A DNA stretch of 64,000 nt from Subtercola boreus (GCF_003399645.1 NZ_NBXD01000021.1:16383-80382), one strand, 5' to 3'. Counted from the stretch's first letter, positions 25,401 to 33,723 are shown. The notes: a model not told the origin generated them from the sequence alone. Numbers and translations: made by a program.

Positions 25401-26259
25401 CGAACTGGTTCTCGAGCGAACGCTGGTCGGCGACCGAGAACCCGCGGATCTCCTCGATCTCGTCGCCGAAGAAGTCGACCCGCACCGGGTGCTCCGACAC
25501 CGCCGGAAACACGTCGAGGATGCCGCCGCGCACCGCGAACTCGCCCCGCCTCGTGACCATGTCCACCCGCGAGTACGCCAGCTCGACGAGGTCGGTCGTG
25601 AGAGCTGCGAGGTCGTACCCCCGGCCGCCCTTGACGAGCCGAACCGGCTCGCGGTCGGCGAGGTTGTCGGCGAGCGGCTGCAGTGCGGCCCGCACCGAGG
25701 CGACGACGACCAGCGGGCGCGGACGCTTCGGCCCCTCTGCTTCGGCGATGGCGGCGGCCTTCTTCGCAGCCGCCTTCGAGCCCCTGCCCGCAGCTCCGGA
25801 TGCGGCGGTGCCTGCACCGCCGGTCACGTCGGCAGCCAGAGCGGGAACCCCTGCCGCGTCGGCGGCGGCCGTCTCGGCACTCCACGCGGCGAGGCGCCGC
25901 AGCGCCGCGATGCGCTTGCCGACGATCTCGGCGCTCGGACTCAGCCTCTCGTGCGGCAGCGTCTCCCATGCGGGGAACTCGAGGATGTCGGCGCCCGGAG
26001 CCAGGCACTCCAGGCTCGCACGGAGGCTCTCGGAGTCGCGCCCGGTGGCGGTCACGACGAACAGCATCTGCGGCAGTCCCCGCTCGGCCCGCTGCGCGAG
26101 CAGCCCCGCCAGCAGCGGTGCGCGGAGCCCATCGGTGAGCGAGAAGTCAGCGTCTCGACCGGCCTCCGCCAGGGCGCCATCGAACGTCGAGGCGCGCGAA
26201 AGCGCCGAGATCAAGCCCTGAAGTATCACCCGCCCAATGTTACCGGCCCCCTCCGACAC
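22471..26259 (-). CDS. mfd: Transcription-repair coupling factor
   Basis: A 1262-aa translocase that removes RNA polymerase stalled at DNA lesions and recruits UvrA. In order: UvrB-homology module, the RNA-polymerase-interaction domain (around HQTHGIGKFLELTQREV), RecG-like helicase with Walker A GDVGFGKTEVAVRAA and box DEEQRFGVEHK, SMSATPIPRTLEMA, helicase motif VI in QLRGRVGRG, and the C-terminal TRCF domain. The first in-frame start is GTG at 26259, but family alignment would favour the GTG at 26229 (VILQGLISALSRAS); neither has a clear Shine-Dalgarno. An Ala/Lys-rich linker (about residues 150-175) is inserted in the first domain. Confidence 0.95.
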   Translation of the reverse strand: MSEGAGNIGRVILQGLISALSRASTFDGALAEAGRDADFSLTDGLRAPLLAGLLAQRAERGLPQMLFVVTATGRDSESLRASLECLAPGADILEFPAWETLPHERLSPSAEIVGKRIAALRRLAAWSAETAAADAAGVPALAADVTGGAGTAASGAAGRGSKAAAKKAAAIAEAEGPKRPRPLVVVASVRAALQPLADNLADREPVRLVKGGRGYDLAALTTDLVELAYSRVDMVTRRGEFAVRGGILDVFPAVSEHPVRVDFFGDEIEEIRGFSVADQRSLENQFDDVELPPSRELLLSESVKQRAREMQHEFPSLSGLLEKIGQGIPVEGMESLAPALLDRLVTVTHYLPKGSAIAVISPERVASRAVSLTETNREFLSAAWNAATAGAEAPIDLASGEFITLNDLRDAAGIHRPWWTLSTFDSGTASVDEHLEAIVSTDVHYVRIQADAVPSFQGNVEGALEHVAARLREGWSVAVVAAGNGLVERAGDVLAERELAARVVERYPEHPEPGIAYLVKATVESGFELPEIKLALISESEFYGRSAGYDGRQVKKLATRRKNVVDPLQLKAGDIVVHQTHGIGKFLELTQREVSSGGRNPVKTTREYLLIEYAPSKRGYPGDKLYVPTDQLDLLTRYVGGEAPALSKMGGSDWSAAKTKARKAVRDIAVELVKLYSARMASRGYAFGPDTPWQRELEEAFPFAETPDQLTTIDEVKADMERPIPMDRLLAGDVGFGKTEVAVRAAFKAIQEGKQVAMLVPTTLLVRQHLETFSERFAGFPVHTRALSRFQTDKEARETVAGLADGTIDMVIGTHRILTESMVFKDLGLVIIDEEQRFGVEHKDKLKKLKTNVDILSMSATPIPRTLEMAVTGIREMSTLATPPEDRHPILTYVGPNSDRQIAAAIHREMLREGQVFFVHNRVSSINRVASHIAELVPDARIAVAHGQLPEHLLEQVIVDFWERKFDVLVSTTIIETGLDIPNANTLIIDRADKYGLSQLHQLRGRVGRGRERAYAYFLYDELKPLSETAHDRLSTIAANNELGSGMQVALKDLEIRGAGNLLGGEQSGHIAGVGFDLYLRMIGEAVSTFRGDVAEGQTELRLELPVDAHIPEGYVDSERLRLEAYQKLSTASSPTAAEGQIDQVLEELTDRYGEPPEQVTNLITVSKLRRLAQRTGLSEVVAMGSNLRVAPAALADSVQARLRRMYPTARYMGAAAALSVPMPVVNGHPLPDAELIAWVEGLLAAIFPAPAAVASAAAPAE

Positions 26260-26295
26260 TCCCCCCGGTGGTTGACAGCAGAGCCCGGCAACGGG

Positions 26296-26889
26296 CTAGG
26301 CGGGGGGCGGGGCGTGGAACTGCTGCTGAGCTGCGGTCAGGCCGTCGGCGGCGGTCTTCGTGACGGCATCGGCGGCATCCGCCAGCAGATTGGGCAGGGC
26401 GCTGCGCTCGGTCGACGTGAAGTCGCGCAGCACGAAGTCGGCGGCACTCTGTCGGCCCGGTGGCCGGCCGATACCGACCCGCACGCGGGTGAACTCGGGG
26501 GTGCCCGAGGCGGCAATGATGTCGCGGATGCCGTTGTGTCCGCCGTGCCCGCCGCCGAACTTCAGGCGCAGGGTATCGAACGGAATGTCGAGTTCGTCGT
26601 GCACCACGATGAGGTGCGACGGCTCGATCGAGTAGTAGGAGAGCAGACCGGCGGTGGGCCCGCCCGAGTTGTTCATGTAGCTGTTCGGTTTGGCGAGCAC
26701 GAAACGGGTTCCGCCGGGCGTCACGCGCCCCTCGGCCACCCGCGCGTTCGTTTTGTGCGCCTTGAACGAACCCGAGAACTGCGAGGCCAGCTCATCGAGC
26801 ACCATCTGCCCGACGTTGTGGCGGTTGCCCGCATACTCGGGCCCCGGGTTGCCGAGCCCGACCACGAGCCACTGGTCGTCAGCCGCCAT
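26296..26889 (-). CDS. pth: Peptidyl-tRNA hydrolase
   Basis: A 197-aa monomeric esterase that releases peptides from prematurely dropped peptidyl-tRNA. The catalytic His is in YAGNRHNVG, with KPNSYMNNSGG, the catalytic Asp in VVHDELDIPF, and GGGHGGHNGIRDI. The ATG at 26889 (MAADDQWLVVGLGNPG) matches the family start. It sits between rplY and mfd, the common actinobacterial order. The TAG stop lies inside a short GC hairpin (26282-26297, GCAA loop) without a T-run. Confidence 0.95.
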   Translation of the reverse strand: MAADDQWLVVGLGNPGPEYAGNRHNVGQMVLDELASQFSGSFKAHKTNARVAEGRVTPGGTRFVLAKPNSYMNNSGGPTAGLLSYYSIEPSHLIVVHDELDIPFDTLRLKFGGGHGGHNGIRDIIAASGTPEFTRVRVGIGRPPGRQSAADFVLRDFTSTERSALPNLLADAADAVTKTAADGLTAAQQQFHAPPPA

Positions 26890-26979
26890 GGGCCACGCAC
26901 CTTTCGAAAAAGAGGAGGAGAAAACAGAACGTGCCGCGGCGAACAAGGCCGCCGCGGCACGTCAGGTGAAGAAGGTGAC

Positions 26980-27585
26980 CTACTCGGCCGCAGGGGCGTC
27001 CGTCGTCGAAGCGTCACCGGCCGACAGGCTGTCGCCCAGGTCCTGCTCCTCGGGAATCGACACGGCGACGATGAGCTGGTCTTCGTCACCCACGAGAACG
27101 GCGCCCTCGGGCAGCTCAATGTCCTTCGCGAGGATCTGGGTGCCGTCTTCGGCGCCCTCGACGTTGACGGTCACGCGCGACGGGATGTTCGTTGCGAGAA
27201 CCTCGAGCAGCAGCGTGAAGGTGTCGAGCTCGGCGACGGTGCCGGAGGCCGGCTCGCCCTCGACCAGCACGGAGACCTCGACCTCGACGCGCTCGCCCTG
27301 GCGCACGGTGATCAGGTCGAGGTGCTCGATGATCTGGCGCACCGGGTCTTTCTGCACGTCTTTGACCAGTGCGAGCTGGGTCGCACCGTCGATGTCGAGC
27401 TCGATCAGAGCGTTCGACTTACGGATGAGCAGGAAGACCTCGTGGCCCGGCAGGCTCACGTGCTGCGGCGCACCGCCGTGGCCGTAGATCACAGCGGGGA
27501 TTCTGCCGGCCGCGCGGAGCTTGCGCGCCGCACCCTTGCCGAATGAGGTGCGGGTCTCGGCCGCAATCTTGTTGTCGTCAGCCAT
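26980..27585 (-). CDS. rplY: 50S ribosomal protein L25/general stress protein Ctc
   Basis: A 201-aa two-domain L25 (TL5/CTC type). The N-terminal 5S-rRNA-binding domain has GAARKLRAAGRIPAVIYGHG, and the C-terminal beta domain has the LPEGAVLVGDEDQLIVAV region. The last 25 residues are an acidic Ser/Ala/Asp tail. The ATG at 27585 is preceded by AAGGAGAACACC, a textbook ribosome-binding site, which excludes the in-frame start at 27669. It leads into pth and mfd. Confidence 0.95.
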   Translation of the reverse strand: MADDNKIAAETRTSFGKGAARKLRAAGRIPAVIYGHGGAPQHVSLPGHEVFLLIRKSNALIELDIDGATQLALVKDVQKDPVRQIIEHLDLITVRQGERVEVEVSVLVEGEPASGTVAELDTFTLLLEVLATNIPSRVTVNVEGAEDGTQILAKDIELPEGAVLVGDEDQLIVAVSIPEEQDLGDSLSAGDASTTDAPAAE

Positions 27586-27764
27586 GGTGTTCTCCTTGCG
27601 AACCCTGTGGGGCCCGCCGTCAGTATCTCGAATGAGTGGTGTCTCTAATGAGAGGGGGTGTGTGTTCAACTCGAACGCCTCAGCGTGAGGAAAGACCGTA
27701 AGCCTCTTCCACCGCGTCGATCACGGATGCACAGGCATCCCTCGCCGAAGTTCAGTGTGTGAGT
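27586..27764. promoter_or_regulatory. Leader/promoter region of rplY
   Basis: This 179-bp spacer lies between gntK and rplY on the minus strand. A small inverted repeat CTCTCATTAGAG is near 27645. No standard attenuator was recognised. The RBS is AAGGAG, 6 nt before the ATG. Confidence 0.35.
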
Positions 27765-28280
27765 CTACACGCCCGCCCGGAGCCACGCGACCGCCCGGTC
27801 GACGATCGAAGCGACGCCGTCTCCTGTGTCGAGCACGACCCCTCTCTCATCGGGCGTCAGCGGCTCGAGCGTGTCGAGCTGGGAGGCGAGCAGCTCGGGC
27901 GGCATGAAGTGGTCGGTTCGATGCACCATACGGGCCCGGATGAGGTCGGCACCCCCGGCCAGGTGCACGAACACGGCATCGGGTGCCGAACTCCGCAGAG
28001 CATCCCGGTAGACCTTCCTCAGGGCCGAGCACGCCACGATCGGGCCGTGGGCCGGCAGCGAGTGGAGGGCCTGGCCGACGCTGGCGAGCCACGGCTGCCG
28101 GTCGTCGTCGGTGAGCGGGATGCCGTGGGCCATCTTCTGCGTGTTCGCCTTCGAGTGCAGATCGTCGGCATCGATGAACGTCACGTCGAGGGCGGCGGCC
28201 AGCGCGATACCGATCGTCGACTTGCCCGACCCCGAGACGCCCATCACGACAACGGGCGGGAGCGGCGAGCAAGACGGCAC
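27765..28280 (-). CDS. gntK: Gluconokinase, thermoresistant GntK type
   Basis: A 171-aa kinase converting D-gluconate and ATP to 6-phosphogluconate. The P-loop is MGVSGSGKSTIG (residues 13-24), followed by FIDADDLHSKANTQKMAHGIPLTD and the phosphate-binding VACSALRKVYRDALR. The start is GTG at 28280. It is the last of a minus-strand trio with the ABM-domain gene and guaD. The product feeds the 6-phosphogluconate dehydrogenase encoded divergently nearby at 30849. Confidence 0.92.
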   Translation of the reverse strand: MPSCSPLPPVVVMGVSGSGKSTIGIALAAALDVTFIDADDLHSKANTQKMAHGIPLTDDDRQPWLASVGQALHSLPAHGPIVACSALRKVYRDALRSSAPDAVFVHLAGGADLIRARMVHRTDHFMPPELLASQLDTLEPLTPDERGVVLDTGDGVASIVDRAVAWLRAGV

Positions 28281-28289
28281 CAGACGAGC

Positions 28290-29288
28290 CTAGCTGCCGC
28301 CGAGTGGCCCCCTCGCGATGAGCCAGGCGTCGAGCGCCATCGACGCCCCGTAGAGCACCACCAGCACGACGTACCCGAGCACCTCGCGCCGCGCGCCGAT
28401 GCCGGGCGTGTGCCACCACGCGAAGACCCGGAAGATCCAGGGCGCCACCAGCCAGCCGAGCAGCTGGGTGCTGACCACGTTGCCGATGAACAGGCTGAGC
28501 CAGAACGGAACCCCGCTGAGGAAGGGTGTACCCACGAGGTACCCGAACAGAAAGACGATGGGGTACAGCACGAGCAGCACGAGCAGGTTGTCTTTGAAGA
28601 TCATCAGCCTGCTGGGGCGATCCTGCCCCCAGAACCCGAAGCCGTACCGCGACTTCGACACGCGCATCTCGGAGTTGTAGGCCTCCCCCTCCGCCAGCAG
28701 CCTCTGCCGCTGCGGCGACTCGGTCCAGGCCGCCAGATGCTCGTCGGTGTCGAAGCTCAGGATGACCGTCCAGTCCTCTTGCACCCCCGGGGTCGGGCGT
28801 TCGATCTTGTGGCCCTGAAACCCGGGGAAGGCCGCCTCGGCGGCTGAGATCTTGCGCTGCCAGGCGAGGAATGCAGTCTCGCTCTTCGGGTCGACGCGGC
28901 TGGTCACGATGATCGATGCCGCATCCGGAATCGCCCGTTCGTTCTCGGTGACCAGGTGGATCTCCTCCTGCCCGACGAAGTGATCGGCGATCTCCTCGAA
29001 CAGGGCCGCACGCTCGGAACTCTGCAACCAGCCGCGCGCCGCGTCGACGTCGACGAACCGTTGAACCAGGACCCAGTCGGTCTGGGTCGGCGGAGACGGC
29101 TCGATGACATCCCGGCCGAGAAATCCCGGCCACGTCGAGAGCACCGTTCCGAGCTTGCGCTGCCAGGTACGGTAGGTCTCGTCGCTGCCGGGCAGTACCC
29201 GGCGCTGGATGACCAGCGAGACGGCGGGCCCGGTGGCCCCGGCCGAGCCCGCGCCCCCGGCCCCGGGCGTCGGATCCACCCTGGTCAT
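28290..29288 (-). CDS. Antibiotic biosynthesis monooxygenase (ABM)-like protein with C-terminal membrane helices
   Basis: A 332-aa protein. Two ferredoxin-like ABM-type repeats are visible: VSLVIQRRVLPGSDETYRTW (about 23-42) through FEEIADHF, and IIVTSRVDPKSETAFLAWQ through the matching end. After a linker there are three hydrophobic helices (about 232-325). ABM domains bind or oxidise small aromatic or haem-like compounds, but here there is no clear active site. The ATG at 29288 is 5 nt after the guaD stop, so it is in the guaD operon. An in-frame extension over guaD is rejected. Confidence 0.72.
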   Translation of the reverse strand: MTRVDPTPGAGGAGSAGATGPAVSLVIQRRVLPGSDETYRTWQRKLGTVLSTWPGFLGRDVIEPSPPTQTDWVLVQRFVDVDAARGWLQSSERAALFEEIADHFVGQEEIHLVTENERAIPDAASIIVTSRVDPKSETAFLAWQRKISAAEAAFPGFQGHKIERPTPGVQEDWTVILSFDTDEHLAAWTESPQRQRLLAEGEAYNSEMRVSKSRYGFGFWGQDRPSRLMIFKDNLLVLLVLYPIVFLFGYLVGTPFLSGVPFWLSLFIGNVVSTQLLGWLVAPWIFRVFAWWHTPGIGARREVLGYVVLVVLYGASMALDAWLIARGPLGGS

Positions 29289-29293
29289 GTCGG

Positions 29294-30691
29294 TCAGGCC
29301 TTCCGGTAGGCGCGTTCGCCCATCACCCAGGTCTCGTCGACCGCACGCTCGTCGCCGACGATCATGATGCCGAAGAGCATGTTCGCAGCGTCGTCGACGG
29401 TCACCGGGTCGCCGCCGTCGGCGATGAGGGAGGAGTGCCAGTCCGCTCCGGGCGGGCCCTGCGTCCAGTCGAGGACGACGAAGTCCGCCTCCTTGCCCAC
29501 CTCGAAGCTGCCGACCCTGTCGTCGATGTAGAGGCCCTCGGCACCACCCAGGGTGATCGACCAGAATGCCCGGTACGCAGAGAGCTTGTTGCGTTCGGCC
29601 TCCGCCGTATCCTTCAGTGAGGGATCGACGCTGCCGTCGAGAAGCGTGTTGTTGATCATGCCGACCTTGTACGCCCCGTCGAGCACGGCGAGCATGCTGA
29701 ACCGGTTGCCGCCGCCCATGTCGGTGCCGAAGGTCATGCGCACACGCTGGTCGGGGTCGGTCGCCTTGCCGAGTCGGAACATGCCACTGCCGAGAAAGAG
29801 GTTCGAGTTGGGGCAGAACGTGACTGACGCCTCGGCCTCGTGCAGGCGCTTGTACTCCGAGTTCGACAGCCACACTGCGTGCCCCCCGGTGAACTTCGGA
29901 CCGACGAGGTCGTACTTCTCGTAGACAGAGAGGTAGTCCTCAGCGCCCGGATGCACCGCGCCGACTCCGCGGATCTCGGCGGGGTTCTCTGAGATGTGGG
30001 TGTGCACCCAGGCATCCGGATGCTCGCGCTTCAGCTGCGCGCACTTCTGCAGCAGCTCGGGGCTGGCGCCGAACGCGAAACGCGGCGTGATGGCATAGAG
30101 GTTGCGGCCGACGTTGTGGTACTTCTCGATCAGAGTCTTACTGTCGGCATAGAAGTTGTCTGCGGTGTCGACGAAGTAGTCGGGGGCGTTCTGGTCGATT
30201 CCGGTGAGGCCGGTGATGACGCGCATGTTGCGGCGGGTGGCCTCTTCGAAGAGCTCTTCGGTGCAGACCGGAGAGCTGCTGGTGAAGGCCTGCACAGTCG
30301 TCGTTCCCGACATCAGCAGGTTGTCGAAGAAACGTACCGCCCCGTCTTTGGCGTAGCTGCGTTCGGAGTACCGTGCCTCTTCAGGAAAGACCCACTTCTG
30401 GAGCCAGGGCAGCAGCTGCTCACCGAACGCGCCGAGAACACGCGTCTGCGGAAAATGGATGTGCCCGTCGATGAACCCCGGCGTGATGATGCGGTGCTCG
30501 ACGTGGGTGATGTCGATGTCGGCGAAGTCGTTCACGATCTCCTCGAACGGACCGAAGGCGATGATGATGCCGTCTTCCACGACGAGCAGCCCATCAGCGA
30601 CGAATCGCGCGGAGGCCTCCTCGTCACCGACGTGCTTCCACGGGTCATCGATGAAGTCGAAGAAGGTGCCCCTGATCCCGCTGATACTCAC
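29294..30691 (-). CDS. guaD: Guanine deaminase
   Basis: A 465-aa amidohydrolase that converts guanine to xanthine and ammonia. Zinc ligands are seen in ITPGFIDGHIHFPQ (HxH), in WVHTHISENPAEI and in the Asp of FGTDMGGGNRFSML. The segment PWLQKWVFPEE and the GGAEGLYIDDRVGSFEVGKEADFVV C-terminus are characteristic of GuaD. It is the first gene of the guaD-ABM-gntK unit, so purine salvage appears linked to gluconate use; whether this has meaning is unknown. Confidence 0.92.
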   Translation of the reverse strand: MSISGIRGTFFDFIDDPWKHVGDEEASARFVADGLLVVEDGIIIAFGPFEEIVNDFADIDITHVEHRIITPGFIDGHIHFPQTRVLGAFGEQLLPWLQKWVFPEEARYSERSYAKDGAVRFFDNLLMSGTTTVQAFTSSSPVCTEELFEEATRRNMRVITGLTGIDQNAPDYFVDTADNFYADSKTLIEKYHNVGRNLYAITPRFAFGASPELLQKCAQLKREHPDAWVHTHISENPAEIRGVGAVHPGAEDYLSVYEKYDLVGPKFTGGHAVWLSNSEYKRLHEAEASVTFCPNSNLFLGSGMFRLGKATDPDQRVRMTFGTDMGGGNRFSMLAVLDGAYKVGMINNTLLDGSVDPSLKDTAEAERNKLSAYRAFWSITLGGAEGLYIDDRVGSFEVGKEADFVVLDWTQGPPGADWHSSLIADGGDPVTVDDAANMLFGIMIVGDERAVDETWVMGERAYRKA

Positions 30692-30848
30692 GCTGTGTCG
30701 CCTCTCGTTGGATTCTCAGCGCGAGACTACTACCGTTCCATTTCACGAAAGGAGAACCTCGACCCTGATGCACCCCAATGGGGGTGAAAGGCCCTCTCAA
30801 GCAGACACCGGTACGCTGGAGAACCAGTACTTATCTGGAGGATGAACT
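30692..30848. promoter_or_regulatory. Divergent promoter region of guaD and gnd
   Basis: This 157-bp spacer ends with CTGGAGGATGAACT, a strong Shine-Dalgarno 7 nt before the gnd ATG. A lower-GC patch TTCCATTTCACGAAAGGAG near 30735 may belong to the guaD promoter. No operator was identified. Confidence 0.35.
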
Positions 30849-32306
30849 ATGGCTGACACACGCGAAGCGACCGCGAACATCGGCGTCGTCGGGCTCGCCG
30901 TGATGGGCTCGAACCTGGCACGCAACCTCGCCAGCCGCGAGGGCAACACTGTAGCGGTGTACAACCGCTCGACCGAGCGTACGACGCTGCTGCTCGAGGA
31001 ACATCCTGAAGCCGGCTTCGTCGCCGCAACGAAGATCGAGGACTTCGTCGCCTCCCTCACCAAGCCGCGCACGGCGATCATCATGGTGCAGGCCGGCAAG
31101 GGCACCGACGCCGTCATCTCCCAGCTCGCCGAGCTGTTCGAACCGGGCGACATCATCGTCGACGGCGGAAACTCCCTCTTCACCGACACCATCCGCCGCG
31201 AGGAGGACATCACTCCGACCGGCATCCACTTCGTCGGCACCGGCATCTCGGGCGGCGAGGAGGGCGCCCTCAAGGGCCCCTCGATCATGCCCGGTGGTTC
31301 GGATGAGTCGTGGCAGACGCTCGGCCCGATCCTCGAGTCCATCGCCGCGATCGCCGAGGGCGAGCCCTGCGTGACGCATGTGGGCACCGGCGGGGCCGGC
31401 CACTTCGTCAAGATGATCCACAACGGCATCGAATACGCCGACATGCAGCTCATCGCCGAGTCGTACGATCTGCTCACGAAGGTCGGCGCTCTCACACCCC
31501 GCGCCGCCGCCGACGTGTTCACCGAGTGGAACTCGGGCGACCTCGAGTCGTACCTCATCGAGATCACGGCCGAGGTTCTGAAGCAGGTCGACGCCGAAAC
31601 GGGCAAGGCCTTCGTCGACGTGGTGCTCGACCAGGCCGGATCCAAGGGCACAGGCGTCTGGACCGTGCAGAACGCGCTCGACCTGGGCGTACCCGTGGGG
31701 GGCATTGCCGAGGCCGTTTTCGCGCGGGCCGTGTCGTCGCATCCGGAGCAGCGCGAAGCGGCGCAGGCCGTCATCTCCTCGCGCCCCGAGCCCGTGTCGG
31801 TGGGCGAGTCGTTCTCAGACGACGTGAACGCCGCGCTCTACGCCTCGAAGGTCGTGGCGTACGCGCAGGGCTTCGACGCCATCATCGCCGGTGCCGAGAA
31901 GTACGGCTGGGAGATCGACAAGGGCAACATCGCGAAGATCTGGCGGGGTGGCTGCATCATCCGTGCGCAGTTCCTCAATCGCATCGTCGAGGCCTACGAG
32001 AAGAACCCCGGGCTGAAGACCCTGCTGGCCGACCCCTACTTCGCCTCGGCGGTCGCCAACGGCGAAGCCGCCTGGCGCCGTATCGTGTCGACCGCAGCGC
32101 TGTCGGGTATCCCTGTTCCCGGCTTCTCGTCGGCACTCAGCTACTACGACTCGCTCGCGTCGAAGCGCCTTCCGGCGTCGCTCGTGCAGGCCCAGCGCGA
32201 CTTCTTCGGAGCGCACACCTACAAGCGCGTCGACAAAGAGGGCACGTTCCACACGCTCTGGTCGGGCGACCGCACCGAGATCGAGACCGAGGGCAGCTCG
32301 CACTGA
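30849..32306 (+). CDS. gnd: 6-phosphogluconate dehydrogenase (NADP+-dependent, decarboxylating)
   Basis: A 485-aa enzyme of the long (GndA-like) type. It oxidises 6-phosphogluconate to ribulose-5-phosphate, CO2 and NADPH. The nucleotide motif is VVGLAVMGSNLARNLASRE, followed by the substrate motif FVGTGISGGEEGALKGPSIM and the catalytic Lys/Asn segment GAGHFVKMIHNGIEYADMQ. The C-terminus RVDKEGTFHTLWSGDR closes the dimer site. The RBS is GGAGGA. It completes the route started by gntK. Confidence 0.96.
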   Translation: MADTREATANIGVVGLAVMGSNLARNLASREGNTVAVYNRSTERTTLLLEEHPEAGFVAATKIEDFVASLTKPRTAIIMVQAGKGTDAVISQLAELFEPGDIIVDGGNSLFTDTIRREEDITPTGIHFVGTGISGGEEGALKGPSIMPGGSDESWQTLGPILESIAAIAEGEPCVTHVGTGGAGHFVKMIHNGIEYADMQLIAESYDLLTKVGALTPRAAADVFTEWNSGDLESYLIEITAEVLKQVDAETGKAFVDVVLDQAGSKGTGVWTVQNALDLGVPVGGIAEAVFARAVSSHPEQREAAQAVISSRPEPVSVGESFSDDVNAALYASKVVAYAQGFDAIIAGAEKYGWEIDKGNIAKIWRGGCIIRAQFLNRIVEAYEKNPGLKTLLADPYFASAVANGEAAWRRIVSTAALSGIPVPGFSSALSYYDSLASKRLPASLVQAQRDFFGAHTYKRVDKEGTFHTLWSGDRTEIETEGSSH

Positions 32307-32375
32307 GCAGCGAATCGTTGTAGGACCGTTGGCTGACGTTTCGAATGGGGCGAGTATTGGGCGGAGAATTGTCGC

Positions 32376-33227
32376 ATGGCTGATTCTCCGCTTTCCGTCG
32401 TTCTCGTCACCGGCACCTCCACGGGCATCGGCCTGCACACCGCCGTCGCCGCCGCGCTTGCGGGCTGGCAGGTCGTCGCCACGGTGCGCCGGGAGGGCAG
32501 CGACGTCGATCTCCGCGCTGCGGTGAACGATGCAGGGGTGGGCGAACACGTCGAGGTACGGATGCTCGACATCACCGATCCGGCAGCCGTGACCGCCCTC
32601 GTCGCTGACGTCGTCGCCGCGCACGGGCACCTCGACGCCGTCGTGAACAACGCCGGCCAGGGTCACATCGGAACCGTCGAGCAGGACGACCTCGGCGCCA
32701 TCCGGCAGGTCATGGAGACGAACTACTTCGGTGTCGTCAACGTCACCAAGGCGGCGATGCCCCACCTCCGGGCGTCCGCGGGTCGCCTCGTCACGGTCAC
32801 CAGCGTGGGGGGCGTCGTCGGCCAGCCGTTCAGCGAGAGCTACTGCGCTGCGAAGTTCGCCGTCGAGGGCATGATGGAGAGCCTGCACCCGGTCGCCGCC
32901 GCGGTCGGTGTGCGGGTGACGGTCGTCGAACCCGGCGCCGTCGCTACCTCGTTCGTCGCCAACGTCGGCGACAGCATCCGCTTGTTCGCCGGCGATGCCG
33001 GGGTCTACCGTCCGGCGCTCGAGAGCTACCTCGCCAGAAGCAGCGGCGCCTTCGAGAACGCCCAGCTGCCCCAGGGAGTCGCCGAGGTCATCGTGGGGGT
33101 GCTGCAGGATGCGCAGCCGCCGTTCAGGGTGCAGAGTTCACAGAGCGCAACGGCGTTCGTCGGGATGAAGCTGGGCGACCTCGACGGCAGCGTCGTGACG
33201 GGGGCGACGACCGCGTGGATCGCATGA
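32376..33227 (+). CDS. Short-chain dehydrogenase/reductase (SDR)
   Basis: A 283-aa classical SDR. The cofactor motif is TGTSTGIG (residues 12-19); the NNAG stabilising motif, the catalytic Ser in TVTSVGG and the YCAAK active site are all present, so it should be active. The substrate is unknown. The ATG follows GAGAAT and six bases, suggesting a leaderless transcript. The TGA stop overlaps the next ATG (ATGA), so the small membrane protein downstream is coupled. Confidence 0.86.
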   Translation: MADSPLSVVLVTGTSTGIGLHTAVAAALAGWQVVATVRREGSDVDLRAAVNDAGVGEHVEVRMLDITDPAAVTALVADVVAAHGHLDAVVNNAGQGHIGTVEQDDLGAIRQVMETNYFGVVNVTKAAMPHLRASAGRLVTVTSVGGVVGQPFSESYCAAKFAVEGMMESLHPVAAAVGVRVTVVEPGAVATSFVANVGDSIRLFAGDAGVYRPALESYLARSSGAFENAQLPQGVAEVIVGVLQDAQPPFRVQSSQSATAFVGMKLGDLDGSVVTGATTAWIA

Positions 33228-33616
33228 ACGAGTACGACGACGAACCCGAGCTGGCGGGGTACGAGCCGCTCTCCGGCCGTCCGCTGCGGAGTGCGCGAAA
33301 GGTGCGCATGATGCGTGCCGTCGTGATTCTCGGCATTGTCGCGCTGGTGCTGCCGGGCATCCTGACGACCTACAGCCTCGCCAAGTCGACGGCCGGCGCT
33401 GCCTGTGCGGCGAACGTCGCCTACCGGGTGCCCAGCGCGAAGTCGTCGTCAGCGCGCTTCGAGCTGTTCGGGCCGAGCGGCGTGGGCTGGGTGTGCTACT
33501 CGGTGGGGGCCTACGGCGGTGACCGCAGACCGGTGGCGCCGCTCGGGCTCATCCCGACCTACCCCACACCCGCGGAACTGCAGCAGCTCACCCCCGGCGA
33601 CCCGCTCAACCCCTAG
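33224..33616 (+). CDS. Small membrane-anchored protein of unknown function, 130 aa
   Basis: A charged N-terminus (MNEYDDEPELAGYEPLSG) of about 30 residues is followed by one transmembrane helix (about 31-53) and an extracytoplasmic domain with two Cys (CAAN and WVCYS) that could form a disulphide. I do not recognise a family. The ATG at 33224 lies in an ATGA overlap with the SDR stop and is preferred over a GTG three codons earlier. Its last codons and stop are part of a 17-bp unit repeated three times. Confidence 0.7.
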   Translation: MNEYDDEPELAGYEPLSGRPLRSARKVRMMRAVVILGIVALVLPGILTTYSLAKSTAGAACAANVAYRVPSAKSSSARFELFGPSGVGWVCYSVGAYGGDRRPVAPLGLIPTYPTPAELQQLTPGDPLNP

Positions 33617-33651
33617 GCCCGCTCAACCCCTAGGCCCGCTCAACCCCTAGG
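33601..33651. repeat. Three perfect 17-bp tandem copies of a gene end with its stop codon
   Basis: CCCGCTCAACCCCTAGG is present at 33601-33617, 33618-33634 and 33635-33651. The first copy encodes the terminal residues PLNP and the TAG of the membrane protein gene. Confidence 0.95.
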
Positions 33652-33673
33652 CGGCAGCCGAGCGCCGCCGGGG

Positions 33674-33723
33674 TTTTGCACAAAAGCACCCATGGCCTTC
33701 GGCTTGGGTACTTGTGCGCAAAA
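33674..33723. repeat. Palindromic repeat A, copy 2 (bidirectional terminator candidate)
   Basis: Arms at 33674-33692 and 33705-33723 (19 nt, 16 paired) flank an inner GGCC-TTC-GGCT hairpin. The element lies between convergent genes and has T and A runs at its outer ends (TTTT ... AAAA), as expected for a terminator acting both ways. It shares TTTTGCrCAnAAGCACCCA with copy 1 at 16232. Confidence 0.8.

Noticed and set aside
26282..26297. Rho-independent terminator after pth
   Set aside because: The AGCCCG-GCAA-CGGGCT hairpin is short and has no T-run in either direction; kept only as a remark.
22264..27546. A 1760-codon open frame on the plus strand across mfd, pth and rplY
   Set aside because: It is antisense to three clear housekeeping genes, and its product is Arg/Gly/Val/Asp-rich with no domain. 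Such frames arise from third-position GC bias.
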